Below are positions 44,222 through 54,302 of a stretch of 64,000 nucleotides of DNA, piece by piece; position 1 is the first letter of the stretch, and every line of letters begins with the position of its first letter. The position numbers and the translations under genes were made by a program. The notes beneath the pieces were generated by a model that did not search any database, had not been told where the DNA came from, and saw nothing but the letters and a program-made list of their open reading frames with translations. This stretch comes from Corynebacterium mastitidis DSM 44356 (lineage in GTDB: Bacteria; Actinomycetota; Actinomycetes; Mycobacteriales; Mycobacteriaceae), in NCBI RefSeq assembly GCF_000375365.1, contig NZ_AQXB01000001.1:124001-188000 (forward strand), given 5' to 3'.

Positions 44222-47200
44222 CTAGCCGCGCGCCGCCGAGGCGGCCAGGGCCATGGCCTCGGCCGAGATCACGTCCCCGGTGACCAGGTCCGGCACCACG
44301 TCCGCGAGCTGGGACCAGCCCTGGGCGGCGGCGTCGAGGGTCTTGGACTTCCCCATCAGCCCGTGCGCGTGCATGCGCGCGGACAGCGCGAACACCAGGG
44401 AGACCACCGGGGCCAGCGCCCACGCGTTGTCCTTGTCCTCGGTGTTCACGCCCTCGAGCTTGTCAAAGCGCACGCGCGCGGCGGAATACAGGGCGCGGTG
44501 TGTACTGCGCAGGGCGCGCAGCAGGGAGACTGCGGGCTTGACCAGCCCCTCCGAGGTCAGCAGGCGGTTGAGTTCCTCGCGCTTGCGGAACGTCTCGAAC
44601 ACCGCCATCAGGCGGGGGCCGTCCTCCATGATGGGGCCGGGCACGATGTCCGCGTTGGCAAAGAACATGCTCATGAGCTGCTCCTGCTGCGCGGAGTCCA
44701 TGTGCGCGATGCGCACGGTGGAGGCGTCGATGCAGGCGGAGTCCAGCGTGGAGTCCCGACCCGTGAGCAGGGTGTTGACCAGGGTGGGCCCGGCGGTCTT
44801 TTTCAGCTCCGCCAGCAGCGCCTTGAGTTCCTTGGTGCTCTCCGCGCCGAGCGCGCCGCCCACCTGGCCGAGCTGCATCATGATGGTGATCCAGGGGCTG
44901 CGGTGATCCTCCGCGGCGGCGGCCTGCCCCTCCTCGAGGTTGAAGGAGTGGTTGACCAGGCCGGTCACGATCATCCGCCCCGGCTGGAGGTGCGCGGGCA
45001 CCAGCGAGCCGGACAGCCCGCGCAGGGCCTCGCGCGGCGACTCCGCGAAGATCGCGTGCGCGACGTCGCGCTCGCGGCTGGTGGAGCCGAAGTGATCCCA
45101 GATCACCGGCAGCACCTCCGCGCTCGAGGGCGGGGTCTCCTCCTGCCCGGCGAGGAAGGCGGACAGGCGCGTCAGCTCCTCCGGCTGATCGGAGAAGTAC
45201 CCGGGCTGCTCCACGCGGAAGGCCGTCTCCCCCGGGTGCTGCGGGGCGCGCAGGGTGCCAAACGGGTCCCCGGCGTAGAGCTGCACCACGAGCTCCCCGG
45301 CGTCCACGAGGGATTCGGGCAGCGGGGTGACCTCCTCCACCCGGCGCACGTGGCGGGCCGCGGACCAGGGGGCCGTGGCGGGCCACACCCAGGCCGCGAG
45401 GCCGCGCGATTCCGCGAGGTCCTCGAAGTGCAGGGCGCCGCCCTCCACCCGCACCCCGGTGGCGTGTGGGGTGGAGCTCATCACGGCCAGGGTCACGGAC
45501 ACGCGGTTGTTGCTGGCGGGGTCAGTCCACTCGAACTCCAGGCGCCCCTCCGGCATCACGGCCACGGACTGCGCGATGGCCGCCACCGAGGCGGAATACG
45601 TCACCGCGTCCTCCCGCTCGAGCGCCACGGTGCGCACCGGGGACCCGTGGTGGTTGCGCACGCTGACCCGGGGGCGGCCCAGCTCGCCGGTGGCCCGCAC
45701 GCGGATGCGCCCCGCCGGGTCGATGTGGCGGGTGCCGAGGTAGAGGCGGCTGGTGCGCCACCGGGGCTGGTAGGTGGTCATGCCCAGCTCGAAGGAGAGC
45801 GCCGGGGGACTAAAGCGCAGCGGCAGGCTATCGCCCTCGTCCGTGCTCACCACGAAGTCCGCGCCCGCCTCGTGCGGGGCCACCGCGATCCGGCGCGGGG
45901 AGACGGAAAAGTCCTTCTCGCCGTGGCCCACGGCCAGGGTGGCCGGGGACAGCCCGCCCTGGGCCGGGATGCGCACGCTGCGCGAGGCGGCGTCGATGGT
46001 GGTCTCCCCGACCATGCCCTCCACGATGGCGTAGCGGTGGCGGAAGGACTCGTTGCGCGGGCCGCGCAGGCGCACGAGGTACTCGCCCACCCAGGGGGCG
46101 TCGTACGCCTCGGGGTCAAAGATCTGGAAGGCGCCGCCCTCGGCGGGCACCTCCAGCGGCTCCAGCTCCGCGATCTCCTCGGCGGTCTCCCCCACCCCGG
46201 AGTAGGCGGAGATGGAGAGGTACCAGATCTCCTCGCGCCCGGAGACGGTGGCCGGGAAATCCGCCACCAGGGATTCCGCGTGCACCGGCAGCCTGTTGAG
46301 GGTACGCACGTGCGGCACCGGTTCCGCCGGGTGGACGAAGCGCACGCGCTGGCGCGGGTCCACGCTGCGCAGGTGCGCCATCGCCGAGGGGGCCTGGCCC
46401 ACGCGCACCACCTGGAGCGAGGCGATGCCCGAGGCGTCCACCCGCCGGTACTCCCAGCCCTCCCAGCCCAGGACCGGGTGGGCGTCGAGCACCGGCACGG
46501 GCTGCCCGGAGACCACGTCCACGAGCTGGGCGTCATCGGGCACCACCGCGAACAACTCCGAGTGGTGCAGGGAGGCCTTGTCGGTGAGGTTCTGGCCGTT
46601 GGCCGCGAAGAGGAGCACCGGGTCCTCGGCGTCCACCACCGGCACCACCCAGGTGATCCCGTTGGTGGTGTCCAGCACCGTGGCCTCGCGCACCTGGCTC
46701 TCCACCGCCACGTCCAGGGCCTCCGCGTAGGTGGGCTCGCCCCAGGGGCGCTCCGTGCGAAAGACCCGGGTGGTGCCCGCCAGACTCACGCGCCACGACA
46801 CCTCCGCGTGCGCGCCCTCCCCCACGTACTGCGTGGCCACCCGCTGCTCGGGCAGGCGCAGGCACACCCGGCCGCGCCGGGTATCCAGCACCAGGCGGGG
46901 GCGCACCTCGCGGGGGGCCACGCCCACGGCGGTGGCGCGTTCCGGGGTGCCCACGGGCCGCTCGCGCAGCTCCGCCACCACGGCCTCCTCCACGAGGAGC
47001 GGCAGGGCGGGCCGCAGGTGGGAGCGGTCCCTATCCAGCCAGGAGGTGGGGTGCTGCACGGAAAAGGCCCGCACCTCCTGGATGCCCCGGATCAGCTCCT
47101 CCGCGCGCTGGGGGGCGTGCCGGGCGGTGACGGCGGCGCTGGGCAGGTCCTCCCCGCCCGCGATCTCCGCCACGGCCCGTTGCGCTAGGTCCTCGGCGCC

Positions 47201-47716
47201 CGCGCCCTCGGGGTCCAGCCCATCGAGCAGCTCGAGCACCCCGGCCACCTCGCCGTGGATCACCCCGGCGTGGTGGCACAGCAGGTCCACGCTGCTCATG
47301 CCCTCCGGGGTGTCCAGGCCCGCGCGCGCCAGCAGGCCGGGCGTGGCGGCCTCCAGGGCGCTCACCCACTCCGGGTGGGGGCTGAGCCCCAGGCCCGCGA
47401 AGTACTCGGTATAAAAGTCCGAGCGATCCAGCAGGCGGGTGGCCCGGAAGATCAGCGTCACCGAGGTCATCACCGGGGTCACCTCCCACAGGCCCGGCAG
47501 GTCCGCCCCGGCGGTGGCCTGGCGGGACAGGAAGATGCCAAAGAGCCTGTCGTAGCGCTCCAGCTCGTCGCCGCTGAGCCCGGCCTCGGGGAAATACGGG
47601 TGCCGAGCGAACCTCTCGGCGAGCTGTAGTTCCCCCTGCGAGGCCCAGCCCAGCAGGGAATCCGACATGTCGGCAAAGGGAGTACCCGCCTGCGCGCCCG
47701 TACCGTGCTCACTCAT
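44222..47716 (-). CDS. Very large protein of unknown function (smc-ftsY locus)
   Basis: An 1164-residue protein that I cannot assign to a family; I recall a similarly large hypothetical protein at this locus in other corynebacteria. No signal peptide, membrane helix or nucleotide motif is apparent. The middle (about 480-850) is rich in short beta-type segments and could hold Ig-like domains; the first 230 and last 250 residues look helical, ending in GLMGKSKTLDAAAQGWSQLADVV. ATG at 47716 (MSEHG) was chosen over ATG 47788, directly behind the smc stop, because the extra 24 codons use rare codons. Probably co-transcribed with smc. Confidence 0.85.
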   Translation of the reverse strand: MSEHGTGAQAGTPFADMSDSLLGWASQGELQLAERFARHPYFPEAGLSGDELERYDRLFGIFLSRQATAGADLPGLWEVTPVMTSVTLIFRATRLLDRSDFYTEYFAGLGLSPHPEWVSALEAATPGLLARAGLDTPEGMSSVDLLCHHAGVIHGEVAGVLELLDGLDPEGAGAEDLAQRAVAEIAGGEDLPSAAVTARHAPQRAEELIRGIQEVRAFSVQHPTSWLDRDRSHLRPALPLLVEEAVVAELRERPVGTPERATAVGVAPREVRPRLVLDTRRGRVCLRLPEQRVATQYVGEGAHAEVSWRVSLAGTTRVFRTERPWGEPTYAEALDVAVESQVREATVLDTTNGITWVVPVVDAEDPVLLFAANGQNLTDKASLHHSELFAVVPDDAQLVDVVSGQPVPVLDAHPVLGWEGWEYRRVDASGIASLQVVRVGQAPSAMAHLRSVDPRQRVRFVHPAEPVPHVRTLNRLPVHAESLVADFPATVSGREEIWYLSISAYSGVGETAEEIAELEPLEVPAEGGAFQIFDPEAYDAPWVGEYLVRLRGPRNESFRHRYAIVEGMVGETTIDAASRSVRIPAQGGLSPATLAVGHGEKDFSVSPRRIAVAPHEAGADFVVSTDEGDSLPLRFSPPALSFELGMTTYQPRWRTSRLYLGTRHIDPAGRIRVRATGELGRPRVSVRNHHGSPVRTVALEREDAVTYSASVAAIAQSVAVMPEGRLEFEWTDPASNNRVSVTLAVMSSTPHATGVRVEGGALHFEDLAESRGLAAWVWPATAPWSAARHVRRVEEVTPLPESLVDAGELVVQLYAGDPFGTLRAPQHPGETAFRVEQPGYFSDQPEELTRLSAFLAGQEETPPSSAEVLPVIWDHFGSTSRERDVAHAIFAESPREALRGLSGSLVPAHLQPGRMIVTGLVNHSFNLEEGQAAAAEDHRSPWITIMMQLGQVGGALGAESTKELKALLAELKKTAGPTLVNTLLTGRDSTLDSACIDASTVRIAHMDSAQQEQLMSMFFANADIVPGPIMEDGPRLMAVFETFRKREELNRLLTSEGLVKPAVSLLRALRSTHRALYSAARVRFDKLEGVNTEDKDNAWALAPVVSLVFALSARMHAHGLMGKSKTLDAAAQGWSQLADVVPDLVTGDVISAEAMALAASAARG

Positions 47717-47788
47717 AACCGTGCTGTGTCCCCTTTTTGTCTCTCCGATGGGGCCGCGCCGCCCTTGTAGCGACACGACTGTGCCCAT

Positions 47789-50700
47789 TTAGCCTAGAGC
47801 AGAAGCGGGCTCCGCGGTGTCGTCGGGCTGCATCCGCTGGCTGAGCACCCTGGTGACGCCGTCGCCGCGCATGGTCACCCCGTAGAGCACGTTGGCCACG
47901 TCCATCGTGGGCTTCTGGTGGGTAATCACGATGAGCTGGGAATCCCGGCGCAGCTCCCGGAAGAGGTTGATGAGGCGGCGCAGGTTGACGTCGTCGAGCG
48001 CCGCCTCCACCTCGTCCATCACGTAGAAGGGGCTGGGCCGGGCCCGGAAGATCGCCACCAGCAGGGCCAGCGCCGTGAGCGACTTCTCCCCGCCGGAGAG
48101 CAGGGAGAGCCGCTTGACCCTCTTGCCCGGCGGGCGCGCCTCCAGCTCGATGCCGGTGGCCAGCATGTCCTCCGGCTCCGTGAGCACCAGGCGGCCCTGC
48201 CCGCCGGGGAAGAGCGTGTGAAAAACCTTGGGGAACTCCGCCTCCACGTCCCGCCACGCCTCCGTGAAAAGCTGCAGGATGCGCGCGTCCACCTCCTCGA
48301 TCACCCCCTCCAGGTCCTCCCGGGCCTCCTCCACGTCCGCCAGTTGGGTGGAAAGGAACTGGTAGCGCTCCTCGAGCGCCTTATACTCCTCCAGGGCCAG
48401 GGGGTTGACCTTGCCCAGGGCGCTGAGGTCCTTCTCCGCCTGCCGCAGCCGCGCCTGCTGCGCCTTGCGGTCAAAGCCGGGCCCCGGGGCGTAGCCCTCC
48501 AGCAGGTCCGCGATCGGCAGGCCCGTCTGCTCCACGACCTTGGCCTCCGCCTCGTCCAGCCGCACCTGCGCCTGGCCTCGCGCGACCTCCGAGGCGTGGG
48601 CGGAATCGCTCAGGCGGCCAAGCTGCTGGCGCACCGCGCTCACGGCGTCCTTGGCCCGAGACAGCCGGGTAGTAACCCCAGCCTTCTCCCGCTGGATCGC
48701 GTCGCGGTCTCCCGTGGCCTCCTCCAGGGCGCGCTCCACGCGCCGCGCCACCTGCGCCGCGCCCTCCATCACCGCGCGCGCCAGCTCGGCCTCGGCCCGC
48801 CGCCGGGCCACCGCCTGCTCGTGCCTAGCCTTGGCCTTGCGCTCGTGGGCCGCCTGGCGGCGCAACTGCTGGGCCTTGCCGCGGGCCTGCTCCACGCGGT
48901 CCTCGGCGGTGCGCGCGCTCAGCCGCGCCTCCATCTCCATGGCCTTGGCCTGGGCCAGCTCCGCCGCGGCCTCGTCCCGGGCCTGGGTGGAGGGCTCCTG
49001 CGCCGTGGCGTCCTCCGCGTCCACCTGATCCAGGCGCGCGCGCACGGCCGCCAGCTCCGCCTCGGCCTGGGCCAGGCGCCGCTCGACCTCGCCTACGCGC
49101 CGCCGCGCGCGCTCGTGGGCCTCCCGGCGCTCGCCCACCTCGCGCTCCAGGCGGCGCGCCTCGCGCTGCCACCCCTCGGCCTGGCCGTCGTGCTCGCGGA
49201 GCGCCGCGGTGGCGGAGGCCGCCTCGATGCGGGCCTCCTGGGCCGCCAGGCCCGCCCCCTCTACCGTGCCGGACAGCTCCCCCAGCCGGGCCCGCGCGGC
49301 GGCCAATTCCTCCTCGGCCCGCGCGATCGCGCCCGCCACCTCCACCGAGCTCGCGGCGGCGTGCCCCACCTGAGCCCAGCCCTGGCCCACCAGGTCCCCC
49401 TCGGGGGTCACGGCCCGCACGCGAGGGTCGGCCTCCACCGCCGCGCGCGCGGCCTCCCAGTCCGGCACCAGGGCCACGTCCGCCAGCAGGCGGTTGATCG
49501 CCACCGCCACGCTGGGCTCCACGGAGAGGCGATCGAGCAGCCACTGCGCGCCCTCCGGGAGGTCCGCCTCCAGGCGCCACCGGCTCTCGCGCCCGGCGTC
49601 CTCCATCACCACGGTGCGCTCCACCTCGGCCCCGCGCAGCCCGCGCAGCGCCTCTTCGGAGGCCGGGCCCACCACGGCCTCCGCGTGCGCGCCCAGGGCC
49701 GCCGCCACGGCCGCCTCGCAGCCCGGGTCCGGGTGCACCTCGCCGCTCAACCCCCGCCACCCCTGGCCGCTCAGCAGCTCCGAGGCCGAGGCCCTCGGCG
49801 CGGCCTGCCGCAGCGTCTCGATCCGCGATTCCAGCGTGTACACCTCGCGCTCGTGCTCCCGCTGCTCGGCGCGCACCTGCTCCAGCCGCTCCTCGGCGGC
49901 GCGCTGCTCCGCACCCGCGCGCTCGCCGGCCTCCTCCAGCGGGGCGCGCTGCCGCCGGGCCTGCTCCTGGCGGTCCTTGGCCTCCTCCCATTCCCCCTCG
50001 GCCTGCCGCAGCCGCGCCTGGGCCTCCGCCTCCGCGCCGCGCTGCCGCTCCAGTTCCTCGGCGGCGCCGCGCGCCGTGGCCGCGTGGTTCTCCTCGGCGG
50101 CCAGCAGGCGCACCACGCCCTCGCGGTGATCGGCCAGCGCCTTGATCTGGGCCAGGTGCTCCCGCTCGGTGCGCCGGGCGGTGTCCTCCCGCTGGGCCAC
50201 CTCCTCGAGCAGCACCTCCAGGCGCTCCCGGGCGATCTCGGCGGCCTCCTCCAGGGCCTCGAACTGCGCGTCCGCCTCCTGGGCCCGCAGCTCGAGCGCC
50301 TCCGGGTCCGCCCCCGAGTACGGCACCTCGTGCCCGCTGGTCCTGGCGCGCTCGGCCGCGATCCGCGAGGTGGCGTGCACCCGCTCGGCCAGGGTGGACA
50401 GCCGGAACCACAACTTTTGTGCGGCCTCCTCCCTCGGGACGATCCGCGCCAGGTCCTCCTCCCAACCCATCTGCTCCGCGCCGCGCTCCTCCGCCTCCTC
50501 GGTCAGGGCCGCCACCCGTTCCTTCAGCGCCTCCGCCTGGCGGTCGGCGTCCTCCCACTCGGCGCGCAGGGTCACGATGCGATCCCCGGCCAGGCGCAGG
50601 CGGGCGTCGCGCAGCGTGGCCTGCACCGTGGCGGCCCGCTGGGCGGCCTCGGCCTGGCGGGCCAGGGGCTTGAGCTGGCGGCTCAGCTCCTCGGTGAGGT

Positions 50701-51277
50701 CGCGCAGCCGGTCCAGGTTCCCCTGCATCCCGGCGAGCTTGCGCTGCGCCTTCTCCTTGCGCCGCCGGTGCTTGAGCACCCCGGCGGCCTCCTCGATGTA
50801 GGCGCGGCGCTCCTCCGGGCGGGACTCCAGGATCTCCGAGAGCTTGCCCTGGCCCACGATGATGTGCATCTCGCGCCCGATGCCGGAGTCGGAGAGCAGC
50901 TCCTGGATGTCCATCAGCCGGGCCTTGGCCCCGTTGATCTCGTACTCGCTGGCGCCGTCGCGGAACATGCGGCGCGTCACCGATACCTCGGAGTACTCGA
51001 TGGGCAGCTTGCCGTCGCTGTTGTCGATGGTGAGGGTGACCTCCGCGCGGCCCAGGGGCTTGCGGTCCCCCGCCCCCGCGAAGATCACGTCCTGCATCTT
51101 GCCCCCGCGCAGCGTCTTGGCGCCCTGCTCCCCCATCACCCACGCCAGGGCGTCCACCACGTTGGACTTGCCCGAGCCGTTGGGGCCCACCACCGCGCAG
51201 ATGCCCGGCTCGAACTTCAGGGTGGTCGCGGACGCGAAGGACTTAAAGCCCTTGAGCGTCAACGATTTCAGGTGCAT
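47789..51277 (-). CDS. smc: Chromosome segregation protein SMC
   Basis: Condensin ATPase that compacts and separates chromosomes. The 1162-residue protein has Walker A GPNGSGKS at 31-38, long Glu/Arg/Ala-rich coiled coils, a hinge at roughly 490-640 (SGQGWRGLSGEVHPDPG), signature LSGGEKS at 1060-1066 and Walker B ending MDEVEAALDD at 1087-1096. The start is ATG at 51277 (MHLKSLTLKGFKSFA); no ribosome site is present but TAGAAT lies 9 nt upstream, suggesting a very short leader. It lies 48 nt after acyP. Confidence 0.96.
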   Translation of the reverse strand: MHLKSLTLKGFKSFASATTLKFEPGICAVVGPNGSGKSNVVDALAWVMGEQGAKTLRGGKMQDVIFAGAGDRKPLGRAEVTLTIDNSDGKLPIEYSEVSVTRRMFRDGASEYEINGAKARLMDIQELLSDSGIGREMHIIVGQGKLSEILESRPEERRAYIEEAAGVLKHRRRKEKAQRKLAGMQGNLDRLRDLTEELSRQLKPLARQAEAAQRAATVQATLRDARLRLAGDRIVTLRAEWEDADRQAEALKERVAALTEEAEERGAEQMGWEEDLARIVPREEAAQKLWFRLSTLAERVHATSRIAAERARTSGHEVPYSGADPEALELRAQEADAQFEALEEAAEIARERLEVLLEEVAQREDTARRTEREHLAQIKALADHREGVVRLLAAEENHAATARGAAEELERQRGAEAEAQARLRQAEGEWEEAKDRQEQARRQRAPLEEAGERAGAEQRAAEERLEQVRAEQREHEREVYTLESRIETLRQAAPRASASELLSGQGWRGLSGEVHPDPGCEAAVAAALGAHAEAVVGPASEEALRGLRGAEVERTVVMEDAGRESRWRLEADLPEGAQWLLDRLSVEPSVAVAINRLLADVALVPDWEAARAAVEADPRVRAVTPEGDLVGQGWAQVGHAAASSVEVAGAIARAEEELAAARARLGELSGTVEGAGLAAQEARIEAASATAALREHDGQAEGWQREARRLEREVGERREAHERARRRVGEVERRLAQAEAELAAVRARLDQVDAEDATAQEPSTQARDEAAAELAQAKAMEMEARLSARTAEDRVEQARGKAQQLRRQAAHERKAKARHEQAVARRRAEAELARAVMEGAAQVARRVERALEEATGDRDAIQREKAGVTTRLSRAKDAVSAVRQQLGRLSDSAHASEVARGQAQVRLDEAEAKVVEQTGLPIADLLEGYAPGPGFDRKAQQARLRQAEKDLSALGKVNPLALEEYKALEERYQFLSTQLADVEEAREDLEGVIEEVDARILQLFTEAWRDVEAEFPKVFHTLFPGGQGRLVLTEPEDMLATGIELEARPPGKRVKRLSLLSGGEKSLTALALLVAIFRARPSPFYVMDEVEAALDDVNLRRLINLFRELRRDSQLIVITHQKPTMDVANVLYGVTMRGDGVTRVLSQRMQPDDTAEPASALG

Positions 51278-51286
51278 GATGGCAGG

Positions 51287-51292
51287 ATTCTA
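51287..51292 (-). promoter_or_regulatory. smc: -10 box close to smc
   Basis: TAGAAT on the minus strand fits TANAAT and ends 9 nt before the smc ATG, implying a transcript with a leader of only a few nucleotides. Confidence 0.42.
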
Positions 51293-51325
51293 GCAGGTCT
51301 GATCTGTGCGCCCTCGGCATCGCGC

Positions 51326-51604
51326 CTAGCGCTCCACAAAGCCGCTCTCGCCCTTGGGCTCGGCCCACTGCTCCACCACCGCGTCCACCCGGCCCGGGGT
51401 GGTTCCCCCGCGCAGCAGCCCGAGGAGTTCCTCGCACTGGGCGCGGGTGCCCTCCGCCACCACGCACACGCGGCCGTCGCGCAGGTTGGTGGCCGAGCCG
51501 CTCAGCCCGATCTCCAGCGCCCGGCTGCGCGTCCACCAGCGAAAGCCCACGCCCTGCACGCGCCCGTGGACAAAGGCCGTGAGGCGGGTATCTACTTGTG
51601 CCAC
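51326..51604 (-). CDS. acyP: Acylphosphatase
   Basis: A 92-residue enzyme that hydrolyses acyl phosphates. The signature [16 protein letters not shown] holds the catalytic arginine (R23), and [13 protein letters not shown] contains the catalytic asparagine (N40). The only usable start is GTG at 51604, which overlaps the end of the symporter gene by 13 nt; GAGGAG lies about 12 nt upstream. acyP next to smc is a common actinobacterial arrangement. Confidence 0.93.
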   Translation of the reverse strand: MAQVDTRLTAFVHGRVQGVGFRWWTRSRALEIGLSGSATNLRDGRVCVVAEGTRAQCEELLGLLRGGTTPGRVDAVVEQWAEPKGESGFVER

Positions 51605-53091
51605 TGGTAGTCCAGCTCCTCGTAGCGCGCGTCGCGTCGGGTGAGCGGGTCCTGCCCGTCCCAGGACTGCATGTACTTCCAGCCCCGGATGGAGCGCGGC
51701 ATGTCATCCCGGTGGAACACGGGGTTGAGCCCGGCGCGGCGCTGCACGGCGTAGTGGCGCAGCACCGCCACCGCCACTCCGCTCAGGGGGATCAGGGCGA
51801 TGAGGTTGATGGAGGCCATGACACCGCTGAACACGTCCGCCAGCGCCCACACCAGCGGCACCGAGCCGACGGCCCCGCCGAACACGCACAGGGCCACCAG
51901 CACGCGGAAGGCGGTGAGCCAGCGCTTGCTGCGGCGCGGCCCCGCCAGGTACTCGATGTTGGATTCCCCGTAGTAGTAGTTGCCGATGATGGAGGAGTAG
52001 GCCAGGAAGATGATGATGAAGGTGAGGAAGTGGATGCCCCACTGCCCCACGGAGGCCGCCAGGGAGGTCTGGGTGAGCTCCATGCCGCCCTCGGAGTTGT
52101 GGAGGTCCTGGCCCGCCAGCAGGATGATGAAGGCCGTCATGGAGCACACCACCAGGGTGTCAAAGTAGACGCCGAGGGTCTGGATGAGCCCCTGCTTGGC
52201 GGGGTGGGAGACGGACGCGGTGGCCGCGGCGTTGGGCACCGAGCCCATGCCCGCCTCGTTGGAGAACAGCCCGCGCCGCACGCCCTGGATGAACACCGTG
52301 CCCAGGGCGGCGCCGGCGAACTCGCGGATGCCAAAGGCGTGGGCCACGATGTCCACCACCATCCCCGGCACCTTGTCCACGTTGAGCCCGATGACCACGA
52401 AGGCCAGCACGATGTAGAGCACCGCCATGAGCGGCACCACCGTCTGGGTAAAGGAGGCGATGCGCTGCACGCCGCCGAACACGATGGCCAGGGTGATGGC
52501 CGCGAGCACCAGACCGATGATCGCGTTGGTGTTCGCCCCGCCCGCGTCCTCGCCCAGGGAGGTGGACACGGCGGCGCTGATCGAGTTGGACTGCACGGCG
52601 TTGAACACAAAGCCGTAGGTGACGCAGATGATCACGGCGAACAGCACCGCCAGGGGCTTCCACCCCAGCGCCCGGGACATGTAGTAGGCGGGGCCGCCAC
52701 GGTAGGAGTCCTTGTCCCGCACCTTGTACACCTGCGCCAGGGTGGACTCGATGAAGGAGGTGGCGCCGCCCACGATGGCCAGGCACCACATCCAGAACAC
52801 CGCGCCCGGGCCGCCGGTGGCCACGGCCAGGGCCACGCCCGCCACGTTGCCCGTGCCCACGCGCGAGGCCGCGGACATGGTGAAGGCCTTGAACGCCGAG
52901 ATCCCCTTGGTTCCCTCGGAGATCTCGGAGGGCTTCTCCACCACCGAGCGGAACATGTCCGGCAGGAAGCGGATCTGCACCAGGGCGGTGATGATGCAGT
53001 AGCCCAGGCCGGAGAGAATCAGCAGCGGGACGACCCCCCACCGCCAGAAAAGAGTATTGAATGCCTCGACGGCCTCCACCACAAAATCCAT
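51592..53091 (-). CDS. Alanine/glycine:cation symporter family protein
   Basis: A sodium-coupled amino-acid importer of the AGCS family, 499 residues with about eleven membrane helices. Conserved motifs are [13 protein letters not shown] near 77, [14 protein letters not shown] near 132, [17 protein letters not shown] near 278 and [12 protein letters not shown]. Alanine, glycine or serine are likely substrates. ATG at 53091 ([12 protein letters not shown]) is supported by TAATCT 7 nt upstream and lack of a ribosome site; a GTG at 53154 is the upstream alternative. Confidence 0.92.
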   Translation of the reverse strand: MDFVVEAVEAFNTLFWRWGVVPLLILSGLGYCIITALVQIRFLPDMFRSVVEKPSEISEGTKGISAFKAFTMSAASRVGTGNVAGVALAVATGGPGAVFWMWCLAIVGGATSFIESTLAQVYKVRDKDSYRGGPAYYMSRALGWKPLAVLFAVIICVTYGFVFNAVQSNSISAAVSTSLGEDAGGANTNAIIGLVLAAITLAIVFGGVQRIASFTQTVVPLMAVLYIVLAFVVIGLNVDKVPGMVVDIVAHAFGIREFAGAALGTVFIQGVRRGLFSNEAGMGSVPNAAATASVSHPAKQGLIQTLGVYFDTLVVCSMTAFIILLAGQDLHNSEGGMELTQTSLAASVGQWGIHFLTFIIIFLAYSSIIGNYYYGESNIEYLAGPRRSKRWLTAFRVLVALCVFGGAVGSVPLVWALADVFSGVMASINLIALIPLSGVAVAVLRHYAVQRRAGLNPVFHRDDMPRSIRGWKYMQSWDGQDPLTRRDARYEELDYQWHK

Positions 53092-53098
53092 GGACAGA

Positions 53099-53104
53099 AG
53101 ATTA
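53099..53104 (-). promoter_or_regulatory. -10 box for leaderless symporter mRNA
   Basis: TAATCT on the minus strand ends 7 nt before the ATG at 53091. TTGTTA at 53124-53129, 19 bp further upstream, is a possible -35. Confidence 0.45.
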
Positions 53105-53194
53105 CCGTTTTCCTTAGCCCGAATAACAACCTCGGCAAAAGTGAGGGGTACCACACGGGGGTACGCCGCCGCGCCGCGCCCCGGGCGCCGCCCC

Positions 53195-53200
53195 TAGCAT
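53195..53200 (+). promoter_or_regulatory. -10 box for a leaderless unknown gene
   Basis: TAGCAT ends 7 nt before the ATG at 53208 and overlaps an earlier ATG at 53199, so the second ATG is the likelier start. The same hexamer and spacing precede sepIVA. Confidence 0.45.
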
Positions 53201-53207
53201 GGGGTGC

Positions 53208-54302
53208 ATGCACCCGAAGCCGCCCGCGCAGGCCGCGCAGCCGCTGTGCGACGGCCCCCGAGGCCGCCGCTTCCTTATCGAATACGCGCTGGAATCCGAG
53301 GCCCGCCGTCGCCCGCGCCACGGCGACCGCGACCTGTACGGGGCGGTCTTTGCCGCCGCCCATCACCTCGGGGAGGGATTCGGCTCCCCCGGCATCCCCG
53401 CCGTGCCGCCCGCTCGAGTGGCCCGGTTGGTCACAGCCCTCGCGGAGACGCAGCTCCTGCCCCCTGAGCCCACAACGATCCTGCGGTGCCTCCAGGCCGC
53501 CTCCGAGGAGGCCGCCTACTGGCAGCCCCCGAGCGGGATGGACAACCTCACCGCCACGGCCCCGGTCCGGGCCGCGCTCCGGCGCGTGGCACGGCACCTC
53601 TCCGCATGCGGCATGGACCCCCTCTGGTCCAGCCCGCTCGAGCCCACGAACCAGTGGGCCCTGGGCTGGGGCGATCACCCCCTGCCCGCCCCGCTGCGTG
53701 AGGACCGCGCCGCGCTCCGCGAGCGCCGGGCCGAGCTGCGCGCGGCGAGCCGCCACGGCGGCATGTGGTGGTCCATCCCCTCCCCCGCGATCCCCTCAAG
53801 CACCCCGCCGGTGTGCGGCCCGGCGCCCCTCGGGCTGTGGTGCGTGGAGGACTCCCTGGGGTGGACCCGCGCCCAGGCCGCGCGGCTGGTGGCACCCGAG
53901 GGCCTCCGCGTCTACGAGGTGGGCTCCGCCGCGGACTGGGCGCACCTCTGCGCGCGCTTTCCCCTGGACGTCACCCGGGCGGCGGGCCGCTCCTGGCGCC
54001 TGGCCACGGGGCGTCGCGGCCGGTGGGTGCTGCCCGACTGGGTGCGCGTGGCCCGCGAGTACGACGCCGTCCACCTCCAGCCCGGCGCGTACCTCGCCGC
54101 CGCGGGGACCGCCATCGAGGTCGGCGGCGGCGCGGCGAGCGTGATCGGCGGGTGGGACCCGCACGTCACCTACTGGTTCCACCCACGGGTCTGCTACTTC
54201 AGGGCGGCCGAACGCTGGGAATGGGCGGAGCGCGCGGGCGAGGGCGGCTGGGTGCGCGCCCCGCACCACCCTCAGTACCGCCGCTGGCACGCCGGGCAGT
54301 AG
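53208..54302 (+). CDS. Conserved-looking protein of unknown function
   Basis: A 364-residue soluble protein of no family that I can name. The N-terminal half is Ala/Arg/Pro-rich and probably helical; the C-terminal half has a more ordered look with LGLWCVEDSLGWTRAQAARL, RVYEVGSAADWAHLC, WVLPDWVRVAREYDAVHL and VIGGWDPHVTYWFHP. No signal peptide, membrane segment or catalytic motif stands out. ATG 53208 was chosen over 53199 on the -10 spacing. Codon use is typical for the genome. Its last 31 bp overlap convergent mutM. Confidence 0.75.
   Translation: MHPKPPAQAAQPLCDGPRGRRFLIEYALESEARRRPRHGDRDLYGAVFAAAHHLGEGFGSPGIPAVPPARVARLVTALAETQLLPPEPTTILRCLQAASEEAAYWQPPSGMDNLTATAPVRAALRRVARHLSACGMDPLWSSPLEPTNQWALGWGDHPLPAPLREDRAALRERRAELRAASRHGGMWWSIPSPAIPSSTPPVCGPAPLGLWCVEDSLGWTRAQAARLVAPEGLRVYEVGSAADWAHLCARFPLDVTRAAGRSWRLATGRRGRWVLPDWVRVAREYDAVHLQPGAYLAAAGTAIEVGGGAASVIGGWDPHVTYWFHPRVCYFRAAERWEWAERAGEGGWVRAPHHPQYRRWHAGQ

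Noticed and set aside
47717..47788. Start of the large unknown gene directly at the smc stop (TAAATG)
   Set aside because: The 24 extra codons include rare triplets such as CTA, AAA, AGG and GGA in a genome of strong GC3 bias, unlike the codons after 47716.
47918..51610. A 1230-codon open frame on the plus strand opposite smc
   Set aside because: It is antisense to a gene with all SMC motifs; long open antisense frames are expected at this GC content, and its product is His/Leu/Arg/Gln-rich without motifs.
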